64,000 nt of DNA from an uncultured Ignisphaera sp. (GTDB taxonomy: Archaea > Thermoproteota > Thermoprotei_A > Sulfolobales > Ignisphaeraceae). Made by a program: the position numbers and the translations under genes. The notes below the pieces were generated by a model that was given only the letters and a program-made list of their open reading frames with translations, ran no database searches and was not told where the DNA came from. The DNA lies in assembly GCA_938074605.1 (NCBI GenBank), contig CALJEI010000001.1, positions 62,001-126,000 on the forward strand, in the 5' to 3' direction. Below are positions 36,484-45,714 of the stretch, in pieces. Within the stretch, counting starts at the first letter, position 1. Each line of letters begins with the position of its first letter.

Positions 36484-37290
36484 ATGGTTGAAACTATGGT
36501 CACTGTTTCCCCAGACTTATTGTATAAACATGTAAATGCTTTTTCCATTATTAGAAAAGCTTATCAAATACTTGAAAACGACCTTGAGATCATTGAATTA
36601 TTGAAGATGAGTAATATTATGGCTGTTTCTAGACTTAAATATAATGATCATGGTATTATACATGCTAGGGTTGTAGCAGGTGCAGCATTAGAGCTCATCG
36701 ATATTCTCTCTAATGCTGGAGTTGAAATGACGTATATAAGAGATGGAATAGCGGGTGGTATTGATGAGGTAAAGATAGCAGTACTTATTTCTTCCTATCT
36801 ACATGATATTGGAAACTCTATTCATAGAGTAAACCATGAGTTGCTAGGCGTATTAATTTCAAGAAATATTGTAGATAGAATATTACTTAGATTAGGTTTT
36901 GATAGACGTAAAGCAATAGATATGCGTCAAGAGATATTACATAACATATATGCCTCTGATTATAACGTACAGTGTTTATCAATAGAATGTGGTATTGTAA
37001 AGATTAGCGACGGTCTTGATATGGCTGAAGGAAGAGCACGAATACCATATAGATTGGGTAAACTTGATATGCATTCCATTTCGGCTTTAAGCATAAGAAA
37101 GGTTGACATTGAATTGAGTCAGGATTATAAAAGGCCTATAAACATTATAATATATATGAATGAGGCTGCAGGATTATTTCAACTAGAAGCTGTTCTTATA
37201 CCAAAGATTAAAAGTAGTGGTCTTGAAAGTCTACTCAATATCTATATAAATGTTGATTCAAAATCAATAAAGTATTATCCAAAAGAATAG
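36484..37290 (+). CDS. HD-domain metal-dependent phosphohydrolase
   Basis: A 268-residue HD-superfamily protein. Metal ligands are H60 (HGIIHARVV), H107-D108 (YLHDIGNSIH) and a later aspartate, probably in KISDGLDMAEGR. The presence of a complete ligand set indicates an active phosphohydrolase. Members hydrolyse nucleotides, cyclic dinucleotides or phosphomonoesters; the substrate here is unknown. The C-terminal 80 residues form an additional beta-rich domain. Confidence 0.82.
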   Translation: MVETMVTVSPDLLYKHVNAFSIIRKAYQILENDLEIIELLKMSNIMAVSRLKYNDHGIIHARVVAGAALELIDILSNAGVEMTYIRDGIAGGIDEVKIAVLISSYLHDIGNSIHRVNHELLGVLISRNIVDRILLRLGFDRRKAIDMRQEILHNIYASDYNVQCLSIECGIVKISDGLDMAEGRARIPYRLGKLDMHSISALSIRKVDIELSQDYKRPINIIIYMNEAAGLFQLEAVLIPKIKSSGLESLLNIYINVDSKSIKYYPKE

Positions 37291-37312
37291 ATGATATAGA
37301 TGGACATCTAGA

Positions 37313-38020
37313 TTAAATACTTAATATATATAGTGTTTTAAATCCTACCATCTCTAGTGTGTCTCTTGTTGCTACACTAATGCTATTTATGAGAAGCTCA
37401 AATTTTTCGTATTCCTCTACTGTAAGAGCTCTTTCACGTAAAATACAGAGTGTGCCTCCTACTGCAACAACACATGATCCAAGCCCTCTTTTTGATATAA
37501 CATCTAGTGTAGCTATTAAATCCCTACGAGAAAAAACAGGTTGCCACGTTCTAGGGTGTGTATGAGCAACAAACAGTATATCCTCCAGACTGGGGATAGT
37601 TATAGATCTTTCAAACCCCTCTAACAGTACTATAATTCCATTGAGTAAAATCATCATTAGATATTCTCTATCATGAGATAGATATTTACTTAGGTTCTCA
37701 ATTATATTTTTTACAATTTTTAATTCTAAAAATCTATATATCTCAGATATGGTATAGCCATCACCCTTGCCACAATTAAAAACTATCTCAACACCTTCAT
37801 AAATATCTCTATATCTACAGCTTTCAGCAATATCACAACCATAGACCATAATTCTGCTAATGCTATCCTCTAATAACCCATGTATTTTAATATCTGTATC
37901 CTGCGTCTTTTCCTCGATAAGACATGATTCAATTAAATCTTCAATATGAAATAATATCCTTACCCTCCCTACTACATTCTTTATATATCGATCTTCTATA
38001 ATTTCATGACGGTAATTCAT
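37313..38020 (-). CDS. Possible JAB/MPN-like metal-dependent isopeptidase-fold protein
   Basis: A 235-residue protein with no firm family assignment. Residues 153-167 read HTHPRTWQPVFSRRD, which resembles the JAMM zinc motif H-x-H-P-x(6-7)-S-x-x-D but has one extra residue in the gap. A strand (EDILFVA) precedes the motif and a strand (GSCVVAVGG) follows it, as in JAB domains. The usual upstream glutamate could be one of those in VLLEGFE or earlier. JAMM enzymes cleave ubiquitin-like conjugates; archaeal versions act on SAMP-type modifiers. The N-terminal 110 residues are of unknown fold. The gene converges with the HD gene. Confidence 0.45.
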   Translation of the reverse strand: MNYRHEIIEDRYIKNVVGRVRILFHIEDLIESCLIEEKTQDTDIKIHGLLEDSISRIMVYGCDIAESCRYRDIYEGVEIVFNCGKGDGYTISEIYRFLELKIVKNIIENLSKYLSHDREYLMMILLNGIIVLLEGFERSITIPSLEDILFVAHTHPRTWQPVFSRRDLIATLDVISKRGLGSCVVAVGGTLCILRERALTVEEYEKFELLINSISVATRDTLEMVGFKTLYILSI

Positions 38021-38126
38021 AGATGTACTACCATTTAACTGTATCTCTTCATGCGATATTCTCCTTTTACTATTAAAATATTTTGAATACCTAAAATTCC
38101 AGAAATTAAAATTAGTTAATGTGGTT

Positions 38127-39707
38127 CTAAAGAGGTATTAAGCCGTGTTTTTTGGGTGGTGGTCTGATTCTTATTTCTCTTTTTGTTATTAGAAATTCCA
38201 ATGCTTTTATAAGAATTGGTCTTGTTTCACTTGGCTCTACTATAGCATCTATGTAGCTTCTCGATGCTGCATAGTAGGGGGTGGTAAGCTTCTCTCTATA
38301 TTCAGCTGCAAGTTTTTGTAACATTTTCTCCCTTTCATCATCATCTTTAATTGCTTGTAGTTCCCTACGCCAAATTATCTCAGCTGCAGCTTCTGGTCCC
38401 ATTACAGCTATTTCTGCTGTTGGCCAGGCAATTACGAAATCGGCTCCTAGATGTCTTGAGCCCATAGCTATATACGCCCCTCCATAAGCCTTTCTAACTA
38501 TTACTGTAAGCTTAGGTACTACTGCCTCAGCATATGCATAAAGTATTTTTGCCCCATGTCTAATAATTCCTTTGTATTCTTGGAAGGTTCCTGGAACAAA
38601 GCCGGGAACATCAACAAAGGTTACTATTGGTATATTAAAGGCGTTGCAAAACCTTACAAATCTGGCAATTTTATCAGAAGCATCTATATCTAGTGCACCC
38701 ATGTAGTATAGGGGTTGATTGGCAACAACACCAATAGTGTATCCATACAATCTAGCAAAACCAACTATAGCATTTTTAGCAAAGTCCTTCTGAACCTCAA
38801 AAAACGTTCCATAATCTATAATATTTTCAATTACCATATGCATGTCATAGGGTTTTGAAGCATCCTCTGGAATAAGGTTATTGAGTAGTGGAGCTCTTCG
38901 CTCTGGATCGTCATCTGTTTGAATCCTTGGAGGAAGTTCTAAGCTATTTGACGGTAAATAGGATAGAAGCTTCTTAACAATATCTATAGCCTCTCTCTCA
39001 TCTGCTGCTACAAAATGTGCTACACCACTCTTAGTTGCATGTATTTCTGGCCCCCCTAGCTCCATTTCAGTAACTTCTTCTCCAATAGCCGCTTTTACAA
39101 CTTTCGGCCCTGTAATAAACATATAAGAGATTTTGTCAACCATTACTATAAAATCCATTAGTGCAGGAGAATATACAGCGCCGCCTGCACATGGCCCCAT
39201 TATTACAGCTATCTGGGGTATGGAGCCTGACGCCATAACATTTAAATAGAATATATCGCCGTAACCCTTTAACGAATCAACACCCTCTTGAATTCTTGCA
39301 CCACCTGAATCATTAAGGAAAATCACTGGTACACCTACTGACATCGCATAGTTTAACGCCTTTACAATTTTAGCTGCATGCATTTCACCTACAGAACCAC
39401 CCATAAATGTAAAGTCTTGTGCTATAGCTACAACTGTCCTACCATTAATTTTGCCAAAAGCTGTTACAACGCCATCACCATACACCTTCTTTTTATCTAT
39501 ACCAAATTCTGTAGCTCTATGTGTGACAAACATATCAATTTCTGTATAGATCCCACCATCGAATAACATTTCTAATCTTTCTCTAGCTGTAAGCTTACCT
39601 GCTGCATGCTGTCGATTTATTGCCTCTTGTCCACCTCCAAGTCTAGCTATACCGATCCTCTCCCTCAATATTTCAATTTCCTTTCTCTTTATTTCTTCTT
39701 CAGACAT
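38127..39707 (-). CDS. Acyl-CoA carboxylase/decarboxylase carboxyltransferase subunit (PccB/MmdA type)
   Basis: About 526 residues with both crotonase-fold halves of the carboxyltransferase. Oxyanion-forming segments are MGPCAGGAVYSPALMDFIVM and VRKAYGGAYIAMGSR, and the N-terminal helix is AAGKLTARERLEMLFDGG. It moves a carboxyl group between biotin and propionyl-/acetyl-CoA, or works in reverse in a methylmalonyl-CoA decarboxylase. ATG 39707 is chosen (AGGATGGT upstream); ATG 39716 is also possible. A biotin carrier gene is divergent upstream, but no biotin carboxylase or membrane decarboxylase subunit is in the window. Confidence 0.92.
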   Translation of the reverse strand: MSEEEIKRKEIEILRERIGIARLGGGQEAINRQHAAGKLTARERLEMLFDGGIYTEIDMFVTHRATEFGIDKKKVYGDGVVTAFGKINGRTVVAIAQDFTFMGGSVGEMHAAKIVKALNYAMSVGVPVIFLNDSGGARIQEGVDSLKGYGDIFYLNVMASGSIPQIAVIMGPCAGGAVYSPALMDFIVMVDKISYMFITGPKVVKAAIGEEVTEMELGGPEIHATKSGVAHFVAADEREAIDIVKKLLSYLPSNSLELPPRIQTDDDPERRAPLLNNLIPEDASKPYDMHMVIENIIDYGTFFEVQKDFAKNAIVGFARLYGYTIGVVANQPLYYMGALDIDASDKIARFVRFCNAFNIPIVTFVDVPGFVPGTFQEYKGIIRHGAKILYAYAEAVVPKLTVIVRKAYGGAYIAMGSRHLGADFVIAWPTAEIAVMGPEAAAEIIWRRELQAIKDDDEREKMLQKLAAEYREKLTTPYYAASRSYIDAIVEPSETRPILIKALEFLITKREIRIRPPPKKHGLIPL

Positions 39708-39955
39708 ATATACCATCCTACAAAATCACTATGCTGATTTACGTGGATAATATATAGATCTATGCTCATCTTAGCTAGAACTTCCAGCTAAATAAGGGTT
39801 GCGTCATTTCAACAAAATTTGTGTCACTAAAAATTATTGTCTTCTTAGTACAACAAAACTCTTATCTAACCCCTAATTAAAACTAAATATAAGAATCTAG
39901 CAAAACCAAAATATATTAAGAATGGTGATGCTTTATAGTATCTAAACATAAATTA

Positions 39956-40387
39956 GTGATTGAAGTAAACAATAAAAAATATTGTGTTGAAATATTTGAA
40001 GAACAGAGGAATAGCCTTAAGATAAAGGTAGGATCCAAGGAATATATAGTACATATAATTGAAAATGGTAAAGACGGTTCCAGAGAAATACTGGGTAATG
40101 ATAATCGTATTAGCCTCAATAAACAGATAGGTGTAGTTCAAAGTCCTATAGTAGTAGAACAACATTTTCTTGAAGAAAATGTTATTCAATCTGAAATACC
40201 TGGACGCATCGTGAAGATACTCGTAAATGAAGGTGATACTATAAATGAAGGTGATACTGTTGCTGTAATTGAGTCAATGAAGATGGAGGTAGAGGTTAGA
40301 AGCCCTAAAAGTGGTATTGTGAAGAGAATTTTAGTAAAAAATGGTTCATATATTAACATTGGTCAACCTATTATACTACTTGAATAA
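39956..40387 (+). CDS. Biotin carboxyl carrier protein (biotinyl-lipoyl domain)
   Basis: A 143-residue protein whose last 75 residues form a biotinyl domain with the ESMKME motif; the biotinylated lysine would be K109. It swings the carboxyl group for the carboxyltransferase encoded divergently. The N-terminal 60 residues are a variable region, followed by a short linker. The start GTG 39956 is the first in-frame start. Partner subunits other than the carboxyltransferase are not nearby. Confidence 0.9.
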   Translation: MIEVNNKKYCVEIFEEQRNSLKIKVGSKEYIVHIIENGKDGSREILGNDNRISLNKQIGVVQSPIVVEQHFLEENVIQSEIPGRIVKILVNEGDTINEGDTVAVIESMKMEVEVRSPKSGIVKRILVKNGSYINIGQPIILLE

Positions 40388-40518
40388 ATTTCCATTTAGC
40401 TGATTAGTTTCTTCTTTTCCTTCCTTTTCAAGCTTCTTCAACACTTTCTTTACAAGAATTGCACATCACAACGCTATTTAAAAATCCTTTATCCAATCAG
40501 CTATAGATACACATAGTA

Positions 40519-41235
40519 TTACATTATATATAGGTAGTAGAGAATATGTGTATTGCTTTCCTCTAAAACTTTCAAACATTCCTTAGATACATATATAGTT
40601 GAATAACCCAGTATCTCAATGCCATTTGACTTCATTAGTGTTATTATAGATTTCAGTTTTTCAATATCCTTTGTAGATACGTCAACTATATGCATCTTCC
40701 TATCTCTATGAATACATTCCCTTGGAATCAATATGTACCTATATTCTTTTTCATTGTTGGAGTAATACCATATAATCTTTGCTATATCTTCACGAATATT
40801 TCTATTTGTTAATGGAAAACATATTTCTGTTTCTAGCTCTAATGCTAAGGAGGTTGCTATAGGGATTCCCTCCTCCGATGGGGTAAATACATAGTCTATA
40901 TCTATATCTAGCTTTCTTAGCCTTTCCTCTACTGCTAATGTAAATAATTCTATAAATCCTATGTTTTTAGTTAAATTGTAATAGTTATCACTATTATTTT
41001 TTGCTAACTCAAGCAATGTATTTTCTATTATTCTCAACTTTGATATCTTTTCTACAATCTCATTTGCTATTTCATCACTTGGAACTCCAATAAAATTTAC
41101 ATACTTCCAAAGACTTTGAAAGGAAATATTTAGCATCTCCTCTAATTCTCTTAAGCTGTAAAAGAAGTTTAACGCCTTAAGCATCTTTAGAATTCTTATT
41201 TTTTCACTCTTCTTAATCACCTTGTTATTGACCAT
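40519..41235 (-). CDS. HTH plus phosphoribosyltransferase-like regulator (GfcR/PyrE-like family)
   Basis: A 238-residue protein with an N-terminal winged-helix-like region (YSLRELEEMLNISFQSLWKY, residues 26-45) and a PRTase-fold domain (YVFTPSEEGIPIATSLALEL, then HIVDVSTKD where the PRPP loop would be). The PRPP-binding loop has lost its usual acidic pair and threonines, so it is probably a sensor rather than an enzyme. Archaeal relatives such as GfcR regulate sugar metabolism. Targets here are unknown; GH57 and galactose genes lie downstream. Confidence 0.7.
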   Translation of the reverse strand: MVNNKVIKKSEKIRILKMLKALNFFYSLRELEEMLNISFQSLWKYVNFIGVPSDEIANEIVEKISKLRIIENTLLELAKNNSDNYYNLTKNIGFIELFTLAVEERLRKLDIDIDYVFTPSEEGIPIATSLALELETEICFPLTNRNIREDIAKIIWYYSNNEKEYRYILIPRECIHRDRKMHIVDVSTKDIEKLKSIITLMKSNGIEILGYSTIYVSKECLKVLEESNTHILYYLYIM

Positions 41236-41301
41236 TTAATGCCTACACCATTAATCTTACTGCATGGTATAGGCAGCAGAGAAAATAAATTTTATTGCTT
41301 A

Positions 41302-42369
41302 TTAAAATTGCTTAAAGTCTGATTGCTCTAGATGTTCAAAGAACCATCCAAAGTCTGGCGTATTTCTTCTCTTTATATTCTCCTCATAAATTGCATGTAC
41401 AATTAGAGGTAGAGCTATTGTAGCATCAACATATACGACTCTCTTTTTTGCTTTGGGGGCAACCTTACCCCAGCTTACAGCCTCCTCCAGTGTTGCCCCC
41501 GATAATCCCCCCCACTGTGGTGAATCCATTGTTATCTGAACCACATACTCCAACGATTTATAATAGTCCTTTAGACCCTCCTTCTCAGCTAGCAGCGTTT
41601 GTGCCACAGTAACAAGGTTAATATAATCCTTTGGAACTCCACCACCAATATATATTGCAGCCATCTTTACTGCTCTTCTACCTATTTCAATAAGCTGATC
41701 AAAATCTCTAACCATATCTAGCGCCACCCTATGGTTAGAGTCCCTTGACGCAAGTATTGCTGCAATGCCATATCCACTATCCACTAAAGCTGGTGAAAAT
41801 ACAGGTATTTTAACCCGATATGCTGCTGAAATAATACTATCTATATTTCTATTAGTTAGATATTTACCAAATAGGTATAGGAACTCAGCTGTAGAATAGA
41901 CTGAACCATTAGGAAGCATGCATATGAATTCTTTAATTAGGTCCTCCATTTTTCTATATGCAATCTCACTAGCAAATACATCATAAAATCTATCAATCTT
42001 GTATTTCAGCAGTTCACTATCATCAACATAGGGGCTACCCTTGTAATAGCTAAATCCCATTGCCTCATATATATCCTCTGAAATATTTGCCCCAGTAGAT
42101 ACAAGAACATCTATATATCTATTATCAATAAGCCACTTTACGATTTTCCACATACCAGCAGTACTCATAGAGCCAGCTAAACCCATAAATATAACTACAT
42201 CAGGATCCTCTATCATATCAACGATAATACTATAGACCTCTCCAAGAGCGCGCCCCTGATACGCTGTATTGGCCATTGCCTTTAGAAGTTCATTTATACT
42301 CCTCTTCTTAACTTCTATTGTAGTTAGCTTCTCTATAAAGTAGGGATTGCTAAGGTTTTCCATCTCCAT
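41302..42369 (-). CDS. dys: Deoxyhypusine synthase
   Basis: A 355-residue NAD-dependent enzyme that transfers the aminobutyl group of spermidine to aIF5A. The catalytic lysine is in EEAVSWGKV (about residue 302 from this start), with the preceding GGLSGAT and following VYVDATIALPLI conserved. NAD-site glycines (FMGLAGSMSTAGM) and STGANISEDIYEAMG are also present. ATG 42369 is chosen; GTG 42378 would add three residues. A TTATATAAG box lies about 35 bases upstream. Confidence 0.93.
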   Translation of the reverse strand: MEMENLSNPYFIEKLTTIEVKKRSINELLKAMANTAYQGRALGEVYSIIVDMIEDPDVVIFMGLAGSMSTAGMWKIVKWLIDNRYIDVLVSTGANISEDIYEAMGFSYYKGSPYVDDSELLKYKIDRFYDVFASEIAYRKMEDLIKEFICMLPNGSVYSTAEFLYLFGKYLTNRNIDSIISAAYRVKIPVFSPALVDSGYGIAAILASRDSNHRVALDMVRDFDQLIEIGRRAVKMAAIYIGGGVPKDYINLVTVAQTLLAEKEGLKDYYKSLEYVVQITMDSPQWGGLSGATLEEAVSWGKVAPKAKKRVVYVDATIALPLIVHAIYEENIKRRNTPDFGWFFEHLEQSDFKQF

Positions 42370-42455
42370 TTTACCCACTACCTATGTTTCATTATGAATA
42401 TTATTAAAAACTTATATAATCATCCAATTCGCTTTTATATCATTAGGTGTTATAG

Positions 42456-44018
42456 ATGACAGACATTGTATTTATGTTTGAGATGCACCAACCCTATAGA
42501 CTAAGAGACAACATTCTGTTTCATTTAATTAAAAATGCCTTTAAGTTCTCCTCAAATAGTAAGCTATTGTACACAGCTTTATTTGATGAAGAATTGAATA
42601 GGAGTATATTTGAAAGAGTGGCTACAAACTGCTATATCCCAGCAACAAAAATTCTAATTGATGTAAACAAAGAACTTAGGAAGTACGGCAAGTCCTTTAA
42701 GTTTTCATTAAGCATAAGTGGTGTTTTTATAGAACAAGCTTTAAAATGGAATAAAACTGTTATAGACGTTATTTCTGATGCTATTTCTGAGGGTATTGTA
42801 GAGCTTATCAACCAAACGTATTATCATAGTCTCGCATCTCTATTCCTTGAATATGATGAATTTATTGAACAAATTACAATGCATAGAAATTTAATTCGCG
42901 ATGTATTCGGTGTTGAGCCTATTACTGTTGAGAATACTGAATTTATATACAATAATAATATTGCATATCTTTTTAGCAAACTTGGATATAAGGTTATTTT
43001 AACTGAAGGTGTTGACCGCATTTTAGATTGGAGAAGCCCTAACTATGTATATAGGGCATGGGGTTTAGATGTAAGAGTACTGTTAAGGAATTATAGGCTT
43101 AGTGACGATATAGGCTTTCGATTCTCAGATATAAAATGGGATCAATATCCCCTTACTGCCGAAAAATATGCCCAATGGTTATCACAAACACATGGTGATG
43201 TAATTCTCATAGCTATAGATTATGAGACTTTTGGAGAGCACCACAGCATTAAAACAGGAATACACGAATTTTTGAGATGGCTTCCAATAGAACTTTCAAA
43301 GTATCCCAACATAACTACAGAATTTCCATCTATAGCTGCATTTAAATATCCAGCAAGGGACGTCTATGATGTTCCACCTTGGAACACCATAAGCTGGGCT
43401 GATGAAAGAGACCTATCTGCATGGCTAGGCAATGAAGTTCAGAGGACTGTATTTGGATTTTATACATTTCTAGAACCGTATGTTAAGGCTGTAGGTGGTG
43501 AATATTTAAGTGTTTGGAGGATGCTTGGCTGTAGTGACCATCTATATTATCTTTCTATGAAGGGGGGTGCAGCTGGTGAAGTCCATACCTACTTCTCCCC
43601 ATATAAAAACATATTTACAGCGTTAAGGGTTTATATTGAGGCGTTAATTACACTTGCTTCAACAATATCAAATAAAATAATTGAAAACCCCTATAAGTAT
43701 GTATATAGCATTGTTTTGCCCTCCCTCTATGCATTCAATTTTTATCTAGCACCCGGAAAACCTCTCAACTTAAAAGCACGTAGCCTTCTAGAGCTCATAG
43801 CATTACTAGAAAGGGTTCCAATAGAATCAATTGTATATCATCTTCGTAGAGGCGATTTAAGTAACTGGATAAGAACATTCTTTATGGTAGATGAAATTGC
43901 ACAACAACTAGAGGAACTGGCGCTAAACATTAAGAATATTAATCATTATGAAAAGCTGAGAGAAATGTTAATATCAATTTTACAGAGATTTAGGGATAGT
44001 AGTGTATCTAAAACTTAA
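42456..44018 (+). CDS. GH57 alpha-amylase-type glycoside hydrolase
   Basis: A 520-residue GH57 protein of the MJ1611-like group. Motif 1 is FEMHQPYR (residues 8-15), the catalytic nucleophile region is VENTEF (Glu), and the acid/base aspartate is in DYETFGEHH. It cleaves or rearranges alpha-1,4-glucans in the cytoplasm; no signal peptide is seen. The C-terminal helical region is typical. It is followed 78 bases later by a second, unrelated-subfamily GH57 gene with its own Shine-Dalgarno site, so the pair may be one operon for glycogen or maltodextrin use. Confidence 0.9.
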   Translation: MTDIVFMFEMHQPYRLRDNILFHLIKNAFKFSSNSKLLYTALFDEELNRSIFERVATNCYIPATKILIDVNKELRKYGKSFKFSLSISGVFIEQALKWNKTVIDVISDAISEGIVELINQTYYHSLASLFLEYDEFIEQITMHRNLIRDVFGVEPITVENTEFIYNNNIAYLFSKLGYKVILTEGVDRILDWRSPNYVYRAWGLDVRVLLRNYRLSDDIGFRFSDIKWDQYPLTAEKYAQWLSQTHGDVILIAIDYETFGEHHSIKTGIHEFLRWLPIELSKYPNITTEFPSIAAFKYPARDVYDVPPWNTISWADERDLSAWLGNEVQRTVFGFYTFLEPYVKAVGGEYLSVWRMLGCSDHLYYLSMKGGAAGEVHTYFSPYKNIFTALRVYIEALITLASTISNKIIENPYKYVYSIVLPSLYAFNFYLAPGKPLNLKARSLLELIALLERVPIESIVYHLRRGDLSNWIRTFFMVDEIAQQLEELALNIKNINHYEKLREMLISILQRFRDSSVSKT

Positions 44019-44096
44019 AGAAAGCTATTTACCTAGTACCACATCTATAACTGTTTTTATTTTATAAAACTATATAGTTTGAACAGGAGTGTTAAA

Positions 44097-45650
44097 ATGA
44101 GTCTAGCTATAGTACCAAGTTCAATGGCATATACATATGGCGACGACATCTCCATTGACGTCTACATACACAAAATTCATAGCTGTAATAACATTGAAGT
44201 AGACCTTAGAGTTAAAATAATTGATAGAAAAAATACCGATATCGATATATATAGAGAGAAGAGGTCTGCTAAAATCATTGATAACTCTATCGCTCACGCT
44301 ACATTCCAGTTTTCATTGCCTCACTACACACATGGCGATACAGAAATGCTTATAACTTCTAAGGCTAACATCTGTAACAATATAGTTGAAGAGTCTCTCC
44401 CAGTAGAATTATTTGAAAGAATATCAAGACTTGTAGAAACAGTTATTGTATGGCACCATCATCAGCCACCCAACTATCTTCCAAATGGAAAATACTTTGC
44501 AGACTATCCATTTAGATGGGTTTGGTATAGTCTTTTTGAACCATACACTACAGGCGGTCCCTACTATGTACATGCCAAAGTATATACCATGTTTCCAGAT
44601 GTAAAGACTGTCGTCCATCTGTCCCCAAGTTTACTATATCAATGGAAGTGCGCTATAGAAAACGGGTATACAACTGAAGATGGTAAAACTGTGCCTAATA
44701 GTGATACAAAAATAGGTATGATAAAAGAAACTATAAAAATGTTTAAGGATCTTACATCAATGCAGAGTATAGAAATACTTACATCCGTTTATGCCCATAC
44801 AATTCTAGGTTATCTACTAAATAGGTTTGGTATGGAGGATATAATTCGAGAAGAGCTTAATCTAGGTACAAGACTAACTTATGAAATTTTTGGAATCAAT
44901 GCAAAAGGTGTTTGGACCCCTGAGATGGCATGGCATGATAAGCTTATAGAGATATATAGCGATAATGGTATAGAGTATACAATATTATGTGGTAAAAGCC
45001 ACTTTTCTAAAGCTATTGGAGATAAAAATACAATATATGAACCATATGAAGCTATATATGATAGTAATAGAATAAAGGTTTTATTTAGAGATCAAGAGAT
45101 AAGCGATATAATAGGCTTTAATAATAACTTCCCCTCTGAACCTCATGCAATTAAAGGTGCTCAAACTGTTATATCAAAACTGCTTAAGAGAAGAGGTATA
45201 GTCACAATAGCGCTTGATGGCGAAAATTGGATGATTTTTTCAAAGTATCCTAAAAATACATATCCCTTCTTTTATACAATGTATAGATATCTGGACATAC
45301 TTCAAAAGAAGGGATTCATAAAAACATCAACTATAGATGAAGTCATTAAGAACTACTCTCAATTTAGGAAACTTCTATATATACCAACCACATCATGGCT
45401 GAATGGCTTCTATAAATGGGATGGAGAAATTCCTGAGCAGAAGGTTCTATGGTATGAGGTTTCTAAGACTTACGACATTATACGACTTTATAAAATGGTT
45501 TCGAGAAATGACATTAATTTAAAGAATGCCATATGGTCGTTCTATCATGTACTTGATAGCGATTATTGGTGGACTGAATTTTGGAACCCTAGGGCAATAA
45601 AGTTGTGGTTGACAGAGGTCTACTCAGCTTTATCTAAAGTAGCACTTTAA
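44097..45650 (+). CDS. GH57 amylopullulanase-like glycoside hydrolase
   Basis: About 517 residues. A short N-terminal beta domain (about 1-115) precedes the GH57 catalytic barrel: VWHHHQPPNYLPNG (motif 1), GVWTPEMAW with the nucleophile Glu, and TIALDGENW with the acid/base Asp. This resembles the catalytic part of archaeal amylopullulanases but lacks their C-terminal surface and binding modules and any signal peptide, so it is probably cytoplasmic. ATG 44097 is chosen because AGGAG lies 7 bases before it; the open frame reaches TTG 44079. Confidence 0.9.
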   Translation: MSLAIVPSSMAYTYGDDISIDVYIHKIHSCNNIEVDLRVKIIDRKNTDIDIYREKRSAKIIDNSIAHATFQFSLPHYTHGDTEMLITSKANICNNIVEESLPVELFERISRLVETVIVWHHHQPPNYLPNGKYFADYPFRWVWYSLFEPYTTGGPYYVHAKVYTMFPDVKTVVHLSPSLLYQWKCAIENGYTTEDGKTVPNSDTKIGMIKETIKMFKDLTSMQSIEILTSVYAHTILGYLLNRFGMEDIIREELNLGTRLTYEIFGINAKGVWTPEMAWHDKLIEIYSDNGIEYTILCGKSHFSKAIGDKNTIYEPYEAIYDSNRIKVLFRDQEISDIIGFNNNFPSEPHAIKGAQTVISKLLKRRGIVTIALDGENWMIFSKYPKNTYPFFYTMYRYLDILQKKGFIKTSTIDEVIKNYSQFRKLLYIPTTSWLNGFYKWDGEIPEQKVLWYEVSKTYDIIRLYKMVSRNDINLKNAIWSFYHVLDSDYWWTEFWNPRAIKLWLTEVYSALSKVAL

Positions 45651-45714
45651 TTCCATACCCTGAAATTATGACTACACTACATTTTATTTAGTTCGACAAT
45701 CAACTAAAAATCAA

